Source: Hydnum rufescens UP504
Lineage: Eukaryota; Basidiomycota; Agaricomycetes; Cantharellales; Hydnaceae
Direction: 5' to 3'
Length of the DNA stretch: 64,000 bases
NCBI GenBank assembly: GCA_014904985.1
Contig: MU129037.1
Span: forward strand, 119,791-183,790
In this document: in pieces, positions 1-11,675 of the stretch
Layout of the letters: the number at the start of each line of letters is the position of its first letter
How positions within the stretch are numbered: the first letter of the stretch is position 1
The notes under the pieces: generated by a model
Database searches by the model: none
What the model was told of the DNA's origin: nothing
Seen by the model: only the letters and a program-made list of their open reading frames with translations
Made by a program: the position numbers and the translations under genes

Positions 1-2978
1 CAGGTGGTCCAGTAGCAATAAACACGTCTACAATCGAAGAGAGGACACGATCAGTCGCGCTTAACAGCAGTCTCCATACTCCAAATGTGTCGGTCTGAGC
101 CGCAATGCCAACCCCCTTTCTGAATGGCGGGCTCGGGCCATCTAGATATTGGGTCAGGTGCGTAAGGTATCAACAATAATGGTATCGTAGAAGCGAATCA
201 GAAAGGAAGGGGTGCTTGAGATGATTGTTGCTACCGAACTGAACGAGTACGACACCATTGCCTAAAAAATGGAACCACATGGCGATCTTAAATTGACAAC
301 CCGGATCGGCGCATCCAGACTTGGTATTAGGGTCTTTTACGATAACAAAAGTGAGGCAAAAATGGTACAAAACGACACAAAACCAATTCAGTTGGCCTCA
401 AAAACGCTATTTTGGGGTTCATTTGAGCTCGTGAAACACCCTATTCAATCCAGTAGTAGGCTGCTCTCGGCGAAGTACTTATGGTTGCTATGGTTGGAAC
501 GGGCCTTCAGGCTGGATGGACGAGAACGGCATTATTTCGAACTGGCTCGGCGTTCGAGGTGTGCCCATCGGCGTCGTTGGTGGCTAAATTCTACTAGTAA
601 TCGGCTCAACTGCTGTGCCACCTCAATATCAATCACACCCTATTGACTCGCGCCGTTTCCCTGAAATGGGATGATCTAAGATGAAGACGTCAAAGAAAGG
701 GTCAAAAGATCAGGTGTATAGACCATAGCCACACTTGTGGATTAGTGTCATTGCCAGGGGGGAATTTTGACTGCTATCTGGGGTGCACCCATCGCCATGC
801 ATATATTTGGGGGATCAGTCCACGTGCTCCGGATCAGCAAAATCAATTCCGCTTGAACGGATTTGATTATACATGCCCCCGAGAACGTGGGTGATTGTCA
901 ATAATACCTATCCCAGACAAATGGTCGTGTATTTCTTGTTCTCCACAGCGATCTTTGGTGAGGACTTGAACTGAGGTATTGCGTGGGCTTGTTGTGTTAT
1001 AGAGCGATTCATATGGCGTAGGCCACAAGTCTAATCCTACCCGTCCGGATTCGGGAGGAAATAGAAGCCAGATTCTCAACTTCAGAATCCTATCGAAAAT
1101 CAATCACAGACCCCTGCCAATTCGACGGCAACGCAAGGTTCATTCCTACGATTTCTGGGATGTACTGACCAGCGGAGTTTCGGTGGCCCGGTAGGAGGGG
1201 GGATACAGGAATCAACCAAGTTTCATTTTGACGACCTCAGCTTCATTCTTGGTGTCGTCGACGCCAATCCCCCTAACAAATAAGCACCCTCGACGAATGA
1301 TAACGATGACGGATGACGGATGGCGGATGGTGAATGTTGTCGAAAGACGTGGTCGGCGGGCCCGGATCCACTGGCATTACATACGACGTATGTATGAATT
1401 AAGCGTAAGGTAAGGGGAGCGAAATACCGATCGGAATCGGCTGCAGACCCATCCCGCTGACAGATGGCGGGGCCCTCAGGCGCTATGAACATCAGCGGAT
1501 GGATCACCACCTCGTGCCACAAATACATCCCCCCCCCCTCGCCCCCATCAAGCAAAGATTCTCAGCAGAGTGAAAAGTTTACACTCGCTGGTACTTCGTG
1601 TTGTGGGGGGGATTATGTCTTCATTTTAGAAGCGGAGGATTCCGACCGGCCCTGATCAACATCTCCGAATCGTGGCCATAGAAAACCGTCCATTACATAT
1701 GAGATAACAGCAATCAAGTTGACCACGGGGACCAGGGGAAATTTTGAACTTTATCGCCCAACACTGCTCTCTTCCAAGGATCTCATATTCCGTTCTCTGT
1801 TTTTTTGGCTTCCTAAACTTGAAGGATGGATCGGCCCCCATGAAAGGAGGAATTCATCCATTCTTAGACCCCCGCTGATGTGAAAGTGAAACCTGTGGCT
1901 TGGAGTGACTATCCGAACATGGTGGGCCGTTGTTGCAATCATACACTCTTGTTCATGCAGGAAGTAGGACCTGATAATTGCCGGCACCCTCCTATGGGGA
2001 AATGTTTTGGACATCTACCTAGCCCAGTTTCCCAGGACTCTGGATCTTAAATTTTTTTTTACCCTAGTTCAATCTCGTCGGGAGCCATGAAAAATTTGAG
2101 TAGTAAGTTGGTCCAGACTCCACATGATGCTCATGTAAAGGGGCTGGAGCTGTACCGAGGAGTATTTGAATCCTGATTTTAGATTAGCCACAACAAGTTT
2201 CCTGCTTGTTCGGCATTGGGATTTACTTGAGTACTACTGTAGTGGATGTATTTGACATTTTTTACATCCTGTTCTACTCTGATGAGAGTGACCTGATTCT
2301 TTTTGGCTTTTTTTTTGGATGTTTTCGAGTATTGAGTGGTGCAGAATCTAACCCGTTTTTGGACAGCCACCACCGCGAAATTTCGGCATTTTGGGTTGTA
2401 TTTCCACTGGGTCTATCGTGCTATCAGGGGTCCTGGCGCGGTCAGAACCAGCAGTTAACTTCCGGCTGTTTGAATCCAATATTTTAGTTAATGAAGATGA
2501 CCCAATGCGGAAGGGCCTGAGAGACAATGGTATTCGGTGGGTTGGGTAACTATGGGAAGGGTGGTGTGGTAATCGCGTGAGAAGCCTCTTCCAGGGACGT
2601 AGAATTTGGAGGAGATGAAGGAGTCGGGTTGAAAAGGCCATGTGGAATATGTCAGTGAGTGCAGTCAGTGAGTGTCACCTTTGCCACGCTATTTACTGCT
2701 CTTGCTTTAGGCGAGCAAGAGCCTACCAGATATTTCACGAGATTACTTATCGGGAGACCCGGAAGGGGGGAGCTTGCAGAATGCGAAAAACGATAATCTT
2801 CTGTTCCTTAGCAATAGTTCGGGTGTTTTGGGGTCGGCACGTGGTGGCACTGCCACGTCCACAATCAACACCCCGGAGGTATCCGAAAGACCGCGACTGA
2901 AATGCCAGTCAATAGATCTCTCTTGGATGACCCATCGCAATTTTCTGTGTATTGTACGCACTGGCATTGAAAGTTGAA
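1..2978. other. No recognisable gene
   Basis: Both strands contain only short open frames (under about 125 codons) without recognisable domains, convincing splice structure or homology that I can name. Low-complexity T runs occur near 2050 and 2310. The last part before 2979 should include the promoter and 5' leader of the APC4 gene, but I see no clear TATA box. Confidence 0.5.
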
Positions 2979-5900
2979 ATGACTGTTACTCAGAAAGAGA
3001 TGGCAAAATAGGCAGTTTTATTTCACCCAACGCCCGCCTTTTCACCTCAGCATGGTGCCCCAAGTTGGACGTGTTTGTACTGGTCACTCGAATTGCCGAG
3101 CGAAATCACCTTGTACTACGCTCATTGCGCGAACAAGCCGTTTGGGATCGCGAGCTTGAGGCCGAAACACCTCACCCTGAAATTACTAATGTCTGCTGGA
3201 GTCCGGATGGTAGGATCGTTCCTCTTTGTGCGTTCTCGTGGTGTTCTATTTAGTCACTCGCGCTTCTCTAGCCTTGGTCATTGTGGTTGCTCATGGCGGA
3301 CTGAAATTGACTTTCCACTCCCTACACGATGGGAGGGTGCTGAAGACCCTGCCACTCAATCTTCCGGACGTGGACGGTGTGGAACGACGTCTTGTGTCGG
3401 ATTTATGGTGGCGTAAACACGAAATCAAGGAACGACCAGAAGCATTCCAGGATGTATTGAATCGGAAGGAGACTGTGGGTCTCTGTCTACTGACTTAAAT
3501 CAGCTTCTAAATTTCCCTTTCTTAACTCAGCCAGGTAGTGCGCATTCGGTGTTACGATTGTTGCCGTTATTGGACACCGTTCCGCCTGACGCTGCAAGGC
3601 TTGTACCGTCCATTCGATTGGCAAAATGGCTGATCTCAATAGTTTCCACCTTTCAGTCTACGAGGTCAACAGCCCTTTGGATTCCAAAGACGACCAGAGA
3701 AAGCACAATAAAGGCTGCACCGTCAGATAAGGATCCCGCCCTCATCCCCGCATTAGCTTCGGACGTGTATGGAGCTTCAATCGCTCCGCCGATGACACAC
3801 GCAGACTTGCTCGCGGCTCAAGAAGGGAAGAAACATCCGTCTCGCGATGAACCCGCTCAAACCCAAACTCTGAAGGATAACCAGCGGAGTCTATTGATCG
3901 TTGGCGATACCTCTGGCTACTTGCACTTTTTTCTTGACGGTTTTTATCCTCTGGGACATCAATATCTCGGCGACGTATGCTGTCCGGTGGCTGTATATGC
4001 ACCCCCTTTGCCCCCATACAACCCTTCAACAGATATTGTCCCGAAGGCAAATTTTTCATCTACGCGAGCAAACCAGCGAACAATATGTTTGGCCAGGTCA
4101 CCAATGGTTCCGCAGCATCACTCCGCTTTCCCCTGTTACATCTCCCATGGACTCGTGCCATGGCTCGTACTTCAAGTAGTGTCAAAGAGCTTCTGGTCTA
4201 TATCACTTCAGTAGTAAATGAGATGCGAGATGGGTGGATAGGAACTGAAACGAGAGAAGGGGCTCACAGCATGGGTGCCAAGTGGTTAAAGCATCTCGAG
4301 GAAATGCAAGCAGCACATGGGGACGGTCAGTCATTTTCTTCACTCTGGCACTCGGTCCCACTGATGCTTGTTTTCCAGGCGTGAACGGAGATGCCTTGCT
4401 TGATCTGACAACACTGTTGCTTACGGGAAGATCGCCGCACTCGTTACGCGAGTTCTTTTCTAGTGGTGGGCGACTGTCAGAGCGAGTGAGTTCTCCTGCT
4501 TCGCTGTCGGAAAACTGTATTTCAAAGAGTGGATATCCAGGCCATGTCTCAATGGGAAGCGACGATGACGAGAGCATTAGCGGTATTGCAAGAATATTCG
4601 GAACGCAAACTTGTTCCTGCATGCGAACGATTGGTGATATTGCTTGAGGAGGTTCAGGGGTGGTCCGTATGGTTAGTCTCCTCTCTCAACCTAGGGAGCG
4701 GTGAAATTCTAATGTGCGAAGGACGGAAGGACTCAACGGTATAAGGCATTTCATTTGCGAGAGGCCGATATCATCCAGGTAATCAAACAGACGACAAAGG
4801 TGATCGAATTTGCCGAGTGGCTTGCAAGAGACGCAGAGGAGGAGATGCTGAGGTATCTCGAGTTCGTTAAATGGTTCAGAAGCGGTATGTCGACCATTCC
4901 ATTTACATTATCAAATTCACATGAACCCATGATTTAGAAAGTCTGCGGGTGAATGATGGTAGCGCTAACGAGCTGAGACCAATCGCATTTGATCCTCTGG
5001 AAGTGCTCGACTATCTAGAAAATGGTTTCACCCATAGCCACCTGGATCGTTGGTTCACTGGGCCGATGCCGTTGATTGCTCCTTCGGCCTTGATAACGGA
5101 ACCATTTGAAAGTGTGGCGGCGGTTCTCGCTACTGCCCGCTCCTTTTTGAACAAAAAATCCACCCGTGCGTCTTCTGGCGACGTTCACATGTCTGAAGGG
5201 GATATCTCGGTGGTAAGTTCACGAGTACGGCGGCTGGCACGTGATTAATTACAATTTTCTCAGTCAGAAGAGGATCTAGATGACGCAGAGGCAGAGCGAG
5301 AACATTCGCTTGAAAATATGTCGGAGCGCAACCTAGTTCTGCTCGTCGAGGACATTGTCCAACGATGTCTTGGGATTTTTATTCCTGCGAGTGGAGCCGT
5401 GGTTCGAAGGGTCGAAGCAAAGACGACGCCTTTACATCCGCGTACCTCGTCTGGCCATCCACCTCCCATGCGTGAGGGCGAGCGTCATGGGTTTGTGTGT
5501 CGGGAGAGACTGATAGAGCATGTGACCCACCATTCACTGATCATTTTTTTTCCGGCCGTGATTCCTAATTTATATTATATATCCAGGACGATGGCCAAGT
5601 CTCTCAGTACCTTGTTTTACGACATGTCGAAGATGGGGAGCAAGATAAGCATACGGGTTCGACCATTCTACCCGGTTGCTATCGGTTACGATCGAACATG
5701 AGACTGATCTGGCACAACCAGTTTACTTTCTCCATCTACAGTTCCGGGATTGGAACCTTGATGGCCCACCTGCCAAGGTGGGTGCTCATGTAGCGGAGTG
5801 TGTGATTGATGACGTATTATTTGAGCTGCTGGATATGGATTATTACGACGATACATCCGTTGTGATGATTCTGCGAAACCATGGTGAGCCCATGCATCCT

Positions 5901-6320
5901 ACTGATACATCTGCTGGACCTCGAGAGCTTGGTCACAGGAGTGGCATACTTGATGCAAATTGAATACGCTCCGAGGTATATGGCGTACGCAGAAGTGGCA
6001 CCTGATATATCCCCCTTGTCGCACCGCGAAGGGTGGGCGCTGAGAATACGCGAGGCGGTTAATAGGGGCCAGGTGCGCAAAGGTCAATGGCTTGAGCCGT
6101 CCTCTTGGTTCATTGGTATTAAATTACCCAGTTTCCGAAACATTTCATACCGCAAGGTCGTGCCCGGAAGTTGGATGTATGTTCCGAAGGAGGTGGTTGG
6201 GTTGCAGTGAACGGCGACAGACGTCGGCAGGTTGCTGTCGTGCTGGACGAGCGGGGGAAAGGGCAAGTGTTCGATTTGATGCCAAGTGACGGGGGGGAGA
6301 ACAATATCCTGGGCGCCTAG
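2979..6320 (+). CDS. APC4: Anaphase-promoting complex subunit 4
   Basis: Scaffold subunit of the APC/C ubiquitin ligase, which drives mitotic exit in the nucleus by marking securin and cyclins. The N-terminal WD40 hallmark is visible as SAWCPKLDVFVLVTR followed by CWSPDG, then FLDGFYPLG, the helical middle region (EFAEWLARDAEEEMLRYLEF) and the family signature DRWFTGPMP. The C-terminus reads NGDRRRQVAVVLDERG and stops at 6318-6320. About ten short introns are needed, for example near 3473-3530, 4327-4380, 4885-4938 and 5216-5263. The start is either ATG 2979 or the in-frame ATG 3000. Both meet a stop at 3009 unless one A is restored in the A run 3005-3008, after which the frame flows straight into the WD40 motif. 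Exon joints after 5480 and near 6100 are not fully resolved. The family assignment is firm; the exact exon list is not. Confidence 0.85.
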
Positions 6321-6527
6321 CTTGGCCGTATTTGGGAATAGATTTCTGATGTGATGTTTATTTTTGGGAAGAAAAGAAGAAAAAAAAAACACAGAATCCC
6401 CTGAAAACCTTGACTGGCTTTCGTCCTTGCCTCCGTTCAATTGCACATTGCACTCGCTGGTCTCCCGTTTTCCACTTTCTTGTGCCCGCCTTATCCTCGG
6501 CGTCGCCGCTGCTGCCATTGCCAACAA

Positions 6528-8197
6528 ATGCCCAAGGCATCCACCTCTCAGCCACGACAGACTTCTGTTCCCTCTGACCTCGAGTTCGACGCGCTCCACC
6601 TTTCCGGTAGGGAGTCACTTGATGAACAACCACCGTCTCCAAAGACGGCGGCGATCATGCGTCGTAGGAAGAATGCCGATGCCCAGGCTGCCTTTCGTGC
6701 TCGTCGTGCCAATTACATCGCTAACCTGGAGGAAACAGGTTTGTGGGACTTGTTCCTATTTGACCGCAGACTCATGTTTTCGGTGCAGTAACGAGCCTAG
6801 AGGGAGCTGTCCGTCGTCTCCAAGACGCCTGTCGTGATGCTCGTGACGAGGCGAAGGAGCTTCGAGACGAGAACAAGCGCCTCTTATCTATCATAGAAAG
6901 TGCTGGACTTGATAGCAGGCGATGGGATCAGTCTCCGGGCCATGCTGCCCTTCCCGACAATCTTCACCCTGCGTATCATCCTACGCTATCAAATCCTCCA
7001 TCAATCCGTGGCTCGCCTAGCCATCCTGCCGAATTCAATCTTGCCTATGCTGCTCCGGGCGTTCTTGCCCCGTCCAAGTCCCCGATACCCAACGAGCAGC
7101 AACAATCTGATTCGTACACGCAATTTTCAGGTTATCCCTCTGGCCCACGTTCCAGCGATCCGAACCCCATTTTCCGCCCCGATACCTTTGTCGCCACGGG
7201 GAGTTCAATTGGTGCGCCAGACTTTATCCCGACGGGACAGCACGCTCAACAAGCGTCTCTTGAGAGTCAATTTGTGGACTACCGACCGGGCTCTGCAGGT
7301 GGTTCAGAGACTTCTGCCCAGCATCCCCTCTTCGGGCACGAGGTCAATGATGGCTTATCCGACCGATCCTCCTTGTCAGAGCCAAGCCCTGGTGTAGCCC
7401 AAACACCATTGCAACTCGGTTTCAATGGTCTCACCGTCTTCTCTCCCGCTTCTGCCTTGCCAATGGACTATAGGGCGGGGGATCCGAGCCGACAAGCCGC
7501 TCCGTGGGATCCCGCATTTTATACTTCACCGTTCCCTCCCCAAGTGCAGCCCGAAAATGAGAGGGAACTCGGTCGGTCGGATACCGTTAAGGCATCTAAT
7601 TATGCGTCCCTGAACCGCAATGGCTCACGTGGATCACATCGTCGCGCATTCTCCAGTGCCGATCTCCTCGATCCAGTCCATCAGCAGAACGAAATGTTTG
7701 TGGACGAGGCGCCATATGATTTCGAGACTTACGACTTTGGGCAGTCTCGTCCGTCCTCCGCCTCGTCTGGACTATCGCATGGTGGGGAGATCGGGCATTA
7801 TCCTGTCGCGAATCCTGTGCTTGTGCGCTCCCGCTCGCGGCGGCATTCCTTCCCTGCGAGTTTATCATCGCCTGGGGATGCGGCGGAAGAATCGGAGGAT
7901 CAGGACATGGAGCGTGAGCCCTATCCCGACTTGACGAATATCGCTCGTGGGGGCCAAGTGGGCCTCCCGTCGAATGATCCTGGAATGTCGAATACGCTCG
8001 CCGTGATCAAGGCGCAGGCGTTTGGGACTGTGCGCAAATCTCGCGTAAGGGCGAAGCGGCCTGGAGCGGACAGTGCTGCAAAAGTAGCTATGGAGGTGCT
8101 GCAGGCGCGTGGCCTTGGATTAGGCCTTGATGTTGACTTGGATGTGAAAGGAGCGTCATCGATACGACGACGGGCTCGTAAAGAAGAGCCATCGTAG
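6528..8197 (+). CDS. bZIP transcription factor
   Basis: Nuclear DNA-binding regulator of 539 residues in two exons, 6528-6738 and 6789-8197, separated by a 50-bp GT..AG intron whose removal keeps the frame exactly. The basic region is RRRKNADAQAAFRARRANYI (residues about 44-63), with the N-x2-A-Q-A-A-F-R core. A leucine zipper and coiled coil follow (SLEGAVRRLQDACRDARDE, then ELRDENKRL). The remaining 400 residues are a disordered Ser/Pro/Gln-rich tail, with Arg/Ser stretches (VRSRSRRHSF) and a basic C-terminus that could act in nuclear import. I chose ATG 6528; an in-frame upstream codon would only add a hydrophobic leader atypical of this family. The target genes are unknown. The AQAAFR core resembles fungal AP-1/Gcn4-type factors, but I do not assign an orthologue. 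It starts 207 bp downstream of APC4. Confidence 0.88.
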
Positions 8198-9471
8198 GCC
8201 AAAATAATGATGTTGAATAAGGTGGTTTTTGGTCGTATGGCTCTGCTCTGCTCTCTCCCTCTTGGATGTGCTTGTCGAGTTTGTTCATTTTCCTCTCGTC
8301 TTTGGACCCTTTTTTTTTTCCTGTTTCGTTTCTCCTCAGATATGCCGTTGTTGGTTGTTTGGTTACGCCCCCCCTCCATCTATACATACGATGTTTCCCT
8401 GAACTCCTTATCCTTTAGCATCGGACCTCAGTCTTCCTTCATAATACTTTGTCTTTTCTCTCCAACTCACGCAGACGGACTACTCCTATCAGTAAGCCGA
8501 TCTCTCTACCTATGCACGCCATACCCCCAAGCCCCTGTCACGTTCCTTCATGGTCACCCTGGACTCTATTTTTTTCCCTTTTCTTCTCTTCCTCTCTATC
8601 TTTTCTTTTACCTTCTGGTACGTTTTCTTACTACTCGCGATCTCTCAACCCCCCTTTCCATAGTGCTCTCTACCCCCGTGGCTGCGCAAGCCCTTAATCG
8701 TTCATGCATTAAAAAACTTAAGTCCCCATGAGAGGAGAAGGAATAGCGGCTTGCTACTCTCTCCCGTTTCTGTGGATCAAAAGAGATACGCAAGAGTGAT
8801 TCTAAACCGTTTGCAGAAGCTGTGATAGCATGTGGCGGTACCGAGGATGCACCCGCTGAAATATCCGAATATCCGATCAGGGGGTTAGACCCAGGGCCAA
8901 ACAAACTCCTTTCTTGGAAGGAAATAAAACAAGGCCAAAACAAAGCAAATATATCTCACATATGCTGAATATGGGAACTCTTTTGTTTGAATGCTGCTTT
9001 TGCTTCTCTTTCGTTTTACGAGTTCATCAGCGGAAAGCCCTGAGCATGGGCTTTGGTGGTCAAGGCGCAACAAGTACGCAAGTCGCAGAGTAGGCACCAT
9101 GACCTGGGTTGTTTGCCGAGTACCTCCCAGGGGGATCAAACCTACACAGCATTGCTGAATTTCTTTTTTTTTTTTGGTAATTATTATATATATGAATATA
9201 TTAACATGTATTAAACTCATCCGCGTCTTTAGGGGTAAAGCAGCCGCTCACGAAAAATTTGTGCCACTTTTGGGTGCAGCGCTGAGCTTATGTGAGCATA
9301 CAATCGGTCAATCACAGCGGATATTTGTGATCTTGCGCTCACCGAAGGTCGAGGACGAATCCAGGGGTCTCTGATATCTGAATCAGACTCTCAGAGTGTG
9401 GAGAGCTTCGAGATCTGGGAGGTGGGCCCCGTGACAATGTACCGCAAAAGCTTCGTCGTCACCTTTGCAAA
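8198..9471. other. Intergenic, pyrimidine-rich 3' region
   Basis: Strongly C/T-rich on the + strand from about 8260 to 8660, which makes long but meaningless open frames. This is the likely 3' UTR and terminator region of the bZIP gene. A T10 run lies near 9165. I see no gene. Confidence 0.5.
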
Positions 9472-10171
9472 TCACGCCGACCATGAAGCATAAGGTGAGA
9501 GCGTTGACGGAGCTTCCGTGCGCATGCACTCCATGTACTTGGGGTAATACCCTGCAAAGCCCCAGTCGATTATCCAGTGATTTGGGGCATCAATAACAAT
9601 GTCACAAGCCACAAGATCTAGATGGGCGAAGACACGTTCGCGCGAAGGTTCGAGGCAAAGATCAGGACATGGTTTGAGACTTTGAGTAGTGTGAGACGGC
9701 AATTTAAAAGCCACCAGTTCAGATATCCAGTGAAGGCGGCTGGAGGTGCGATGCGGCAGGATATAGGCCATCTAAACGTGGTGCGCGGATCATGCCAGAC
9801 GCCACTCCGCCGGTTGTTGACCACATCCATTATTCGGGCAAAACACTTCAATTGCAACGCCAACTGAAACATTTTCCACCACCCAATTTTAGGCCATAGC
9901 TCGTCTAAAGTGTGTCCATGTATACGCTCCATGATTACGATTGGGCATGGAAGCATACCATGATGGAAGTTAATAACTCGATGAACAGCGGGGACTCGGA
10001 TCCCCTTCTCCCGAGCATGCTGAAGCGCAGATCCTGGACTGTTCTATCGTCAACAAACTTTGCGAGGAGATTCTTGGATAATTTTCTTGTACGTTCCACC
10101 CTCATCATAATGAGGTGTGGTGCCTTCTCGACAAATGTACGTATCTCGGAATCACTGTAGTGATCAAGCAT
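9472..10171 (-). pseudogene. Decayed APH/choline-kinase-like phosphotransferase
   Basis: Remnant of a small-molecule kinase of the aminoglycoside-phosphotransferase fold, a family much expanded in Agaricomycetes. Pieces in different minus-strand frames line up in the family order: an N-lobe piece (RTRKLSKNLLAKFVDD), then REKGIRVPAVHRV and PIVIMERIHGHTLDELWP, then the catalytic loop as FAHLDLVACDIVI, then the metal-binding segment WIIDWGFAGYYPKYMECMR. The catalytic HGDL..RN motif has become HLDL..CD, so the conserved Asn is missing. At least two frame changes separate the pieces, near 10000 and 9740, and no good start is seen. Loss of a key residue as well as frame makes a true pseudogene more likely here than sequence error. 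The ancestral substrate is unknown. Confidence 0.65.
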
Positions 10172-11675
10172 GTCGTCGGGAAAAGGGGCAATCTGTTCCG
10201 AAAAAGTAGAAAGGCTATCAGTTGGAACTTGTTCACGGCGAGGAGCAAATCACACACATCATCATTGTCGACATTGTCGTCTGTGGACACTGGGATCACT
10301 CCCATAGCTCTTGGGAGATATGCAGCTATCGGCTCTGAGTGGACCATCTCGCACCTTCAAGGGACACGTCTGTATTACGGAAAACCTGAGCCGAGGACAC
10401 GCACTAGGCTGAGTGCGTCGGTTTTCGTCGGTAGGGGCAAGTGCTGAGTCTCCTTGTCGAAACCTCGGCTCCAGTTATAGGAAGAGTGCAAGAGAGAAGT
10501 CGCCCACTTGTTTAGCTTGGTGCTGTGGCGGCTTTAAGAGGGAGTGATTTTGAGGCCAATTCTATTTCGTTGGTTACATGCTTCCGGTGGCGGTACGACT
10601 GCTCTCAAATAGCCCAGAACAGGCGTTAAAGAGAGCCCTAGATCTGCTGTCTTGTGGATATGAAGTATGGAGGAACCCTGCCTCAGGGTGACAGAGGCAT
10701 GGCGTACAGTACATTATATCATGGCATTGGTGACATAAGGCTATTCCTGGAAGAGGAAGAAAAATCAAGCATGTCAAAAGAATACAATGTGCTCTCACTG
10801 GGTTGTGAGTAGAGATAGGTCCGGGGGAGTACAGAAATTCCGGGGCAAGCTGAACCAAATTACACGACACCAATTTGCCGGTAGAAGTTTGACGAACTGA
10901 CGTGCAGAAGCACAGTACCGTAGATCCTGGATTGCATGGCTTTCATAACCCGGCCACCAGGGGAGCATGATTCCTTGACTGAGGACCACTAGCAAGTCTA
11001 AATTTTGCATCCGAGCGATTAACTGCTTATCGTGAAGCCAGTGCATAGTTGCGGTGTACGCTCACTAGTCATTTCGCTCTCCCGCGATCGCGAGCGAATT
11101 GGCTCGTTGCGTTTTCCCCATTCCATGGCCTGGATAGTCAGTGCCAGACCACACGGTCTTCGAATGGTCATTCTGGGGCTTAGCGCCCAGGCTCCCCAGA
11201 CCACCCCCGTTAAGGCAGCCTATCCCATGAGCAGTATTGGTCGCGGGAACAAGAGTCCTTCCATTTCTTTTAGCCATTTTATTTTCTTCGCTTATACGTG
11301 CCATGCCCTAAAGAACAATCCTGAAGAAAAACCCTCCCGGGGGGTCCAGAGACCAAGTACGACATTCGATGAGTGAGACCTTCGGCGGATACGGGTCCAT
11401 ATGACCTATGGCCAGAACGCACCTGTACATTCCATCTAATTCATTATCATGCTGCCAAAGGCACCGGGCCTCAATCCAATTTGCCCCAAGCGATGAGCAC
11501 TTGAGCCCAGGTGCTTCCAAGGTAACGAGATGGAGGATACACCAATTGCGCTCGCCGTGACGACGAACTGACAAGGTCGATCACGTGCGCGACTGGCTGT
11601 TTGTTTTGCCCTGTTTGCTCAGAACACCTCAACAACTTATCCTTCCGCGTAGGGTAAGCGACCATAGCAGCTTCC
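10172..11675. other. No recognisable gene
   Basis: Only short unconserved open frames on both strands. The region may hold the unrecognised 5' end of the kinase relic (about 10105-10347, minus strand) and the promoter and leader of INCENP. Confidence 0.45.

Noticed and set aside
269..646. A 125-codon + strand open frame
   Set aside because: No domain, no intron structure, biased composition at the 3' end, and overlapping open frames on the other strand. It looks like chance.
8207..8731. A 174-codon + strand frame downstream of the bZIP gene
   Set aside because: It is the translation of a C/T-rich 3' region (Leu/Ser/Pro/Phe only) and shows no conserved motif.
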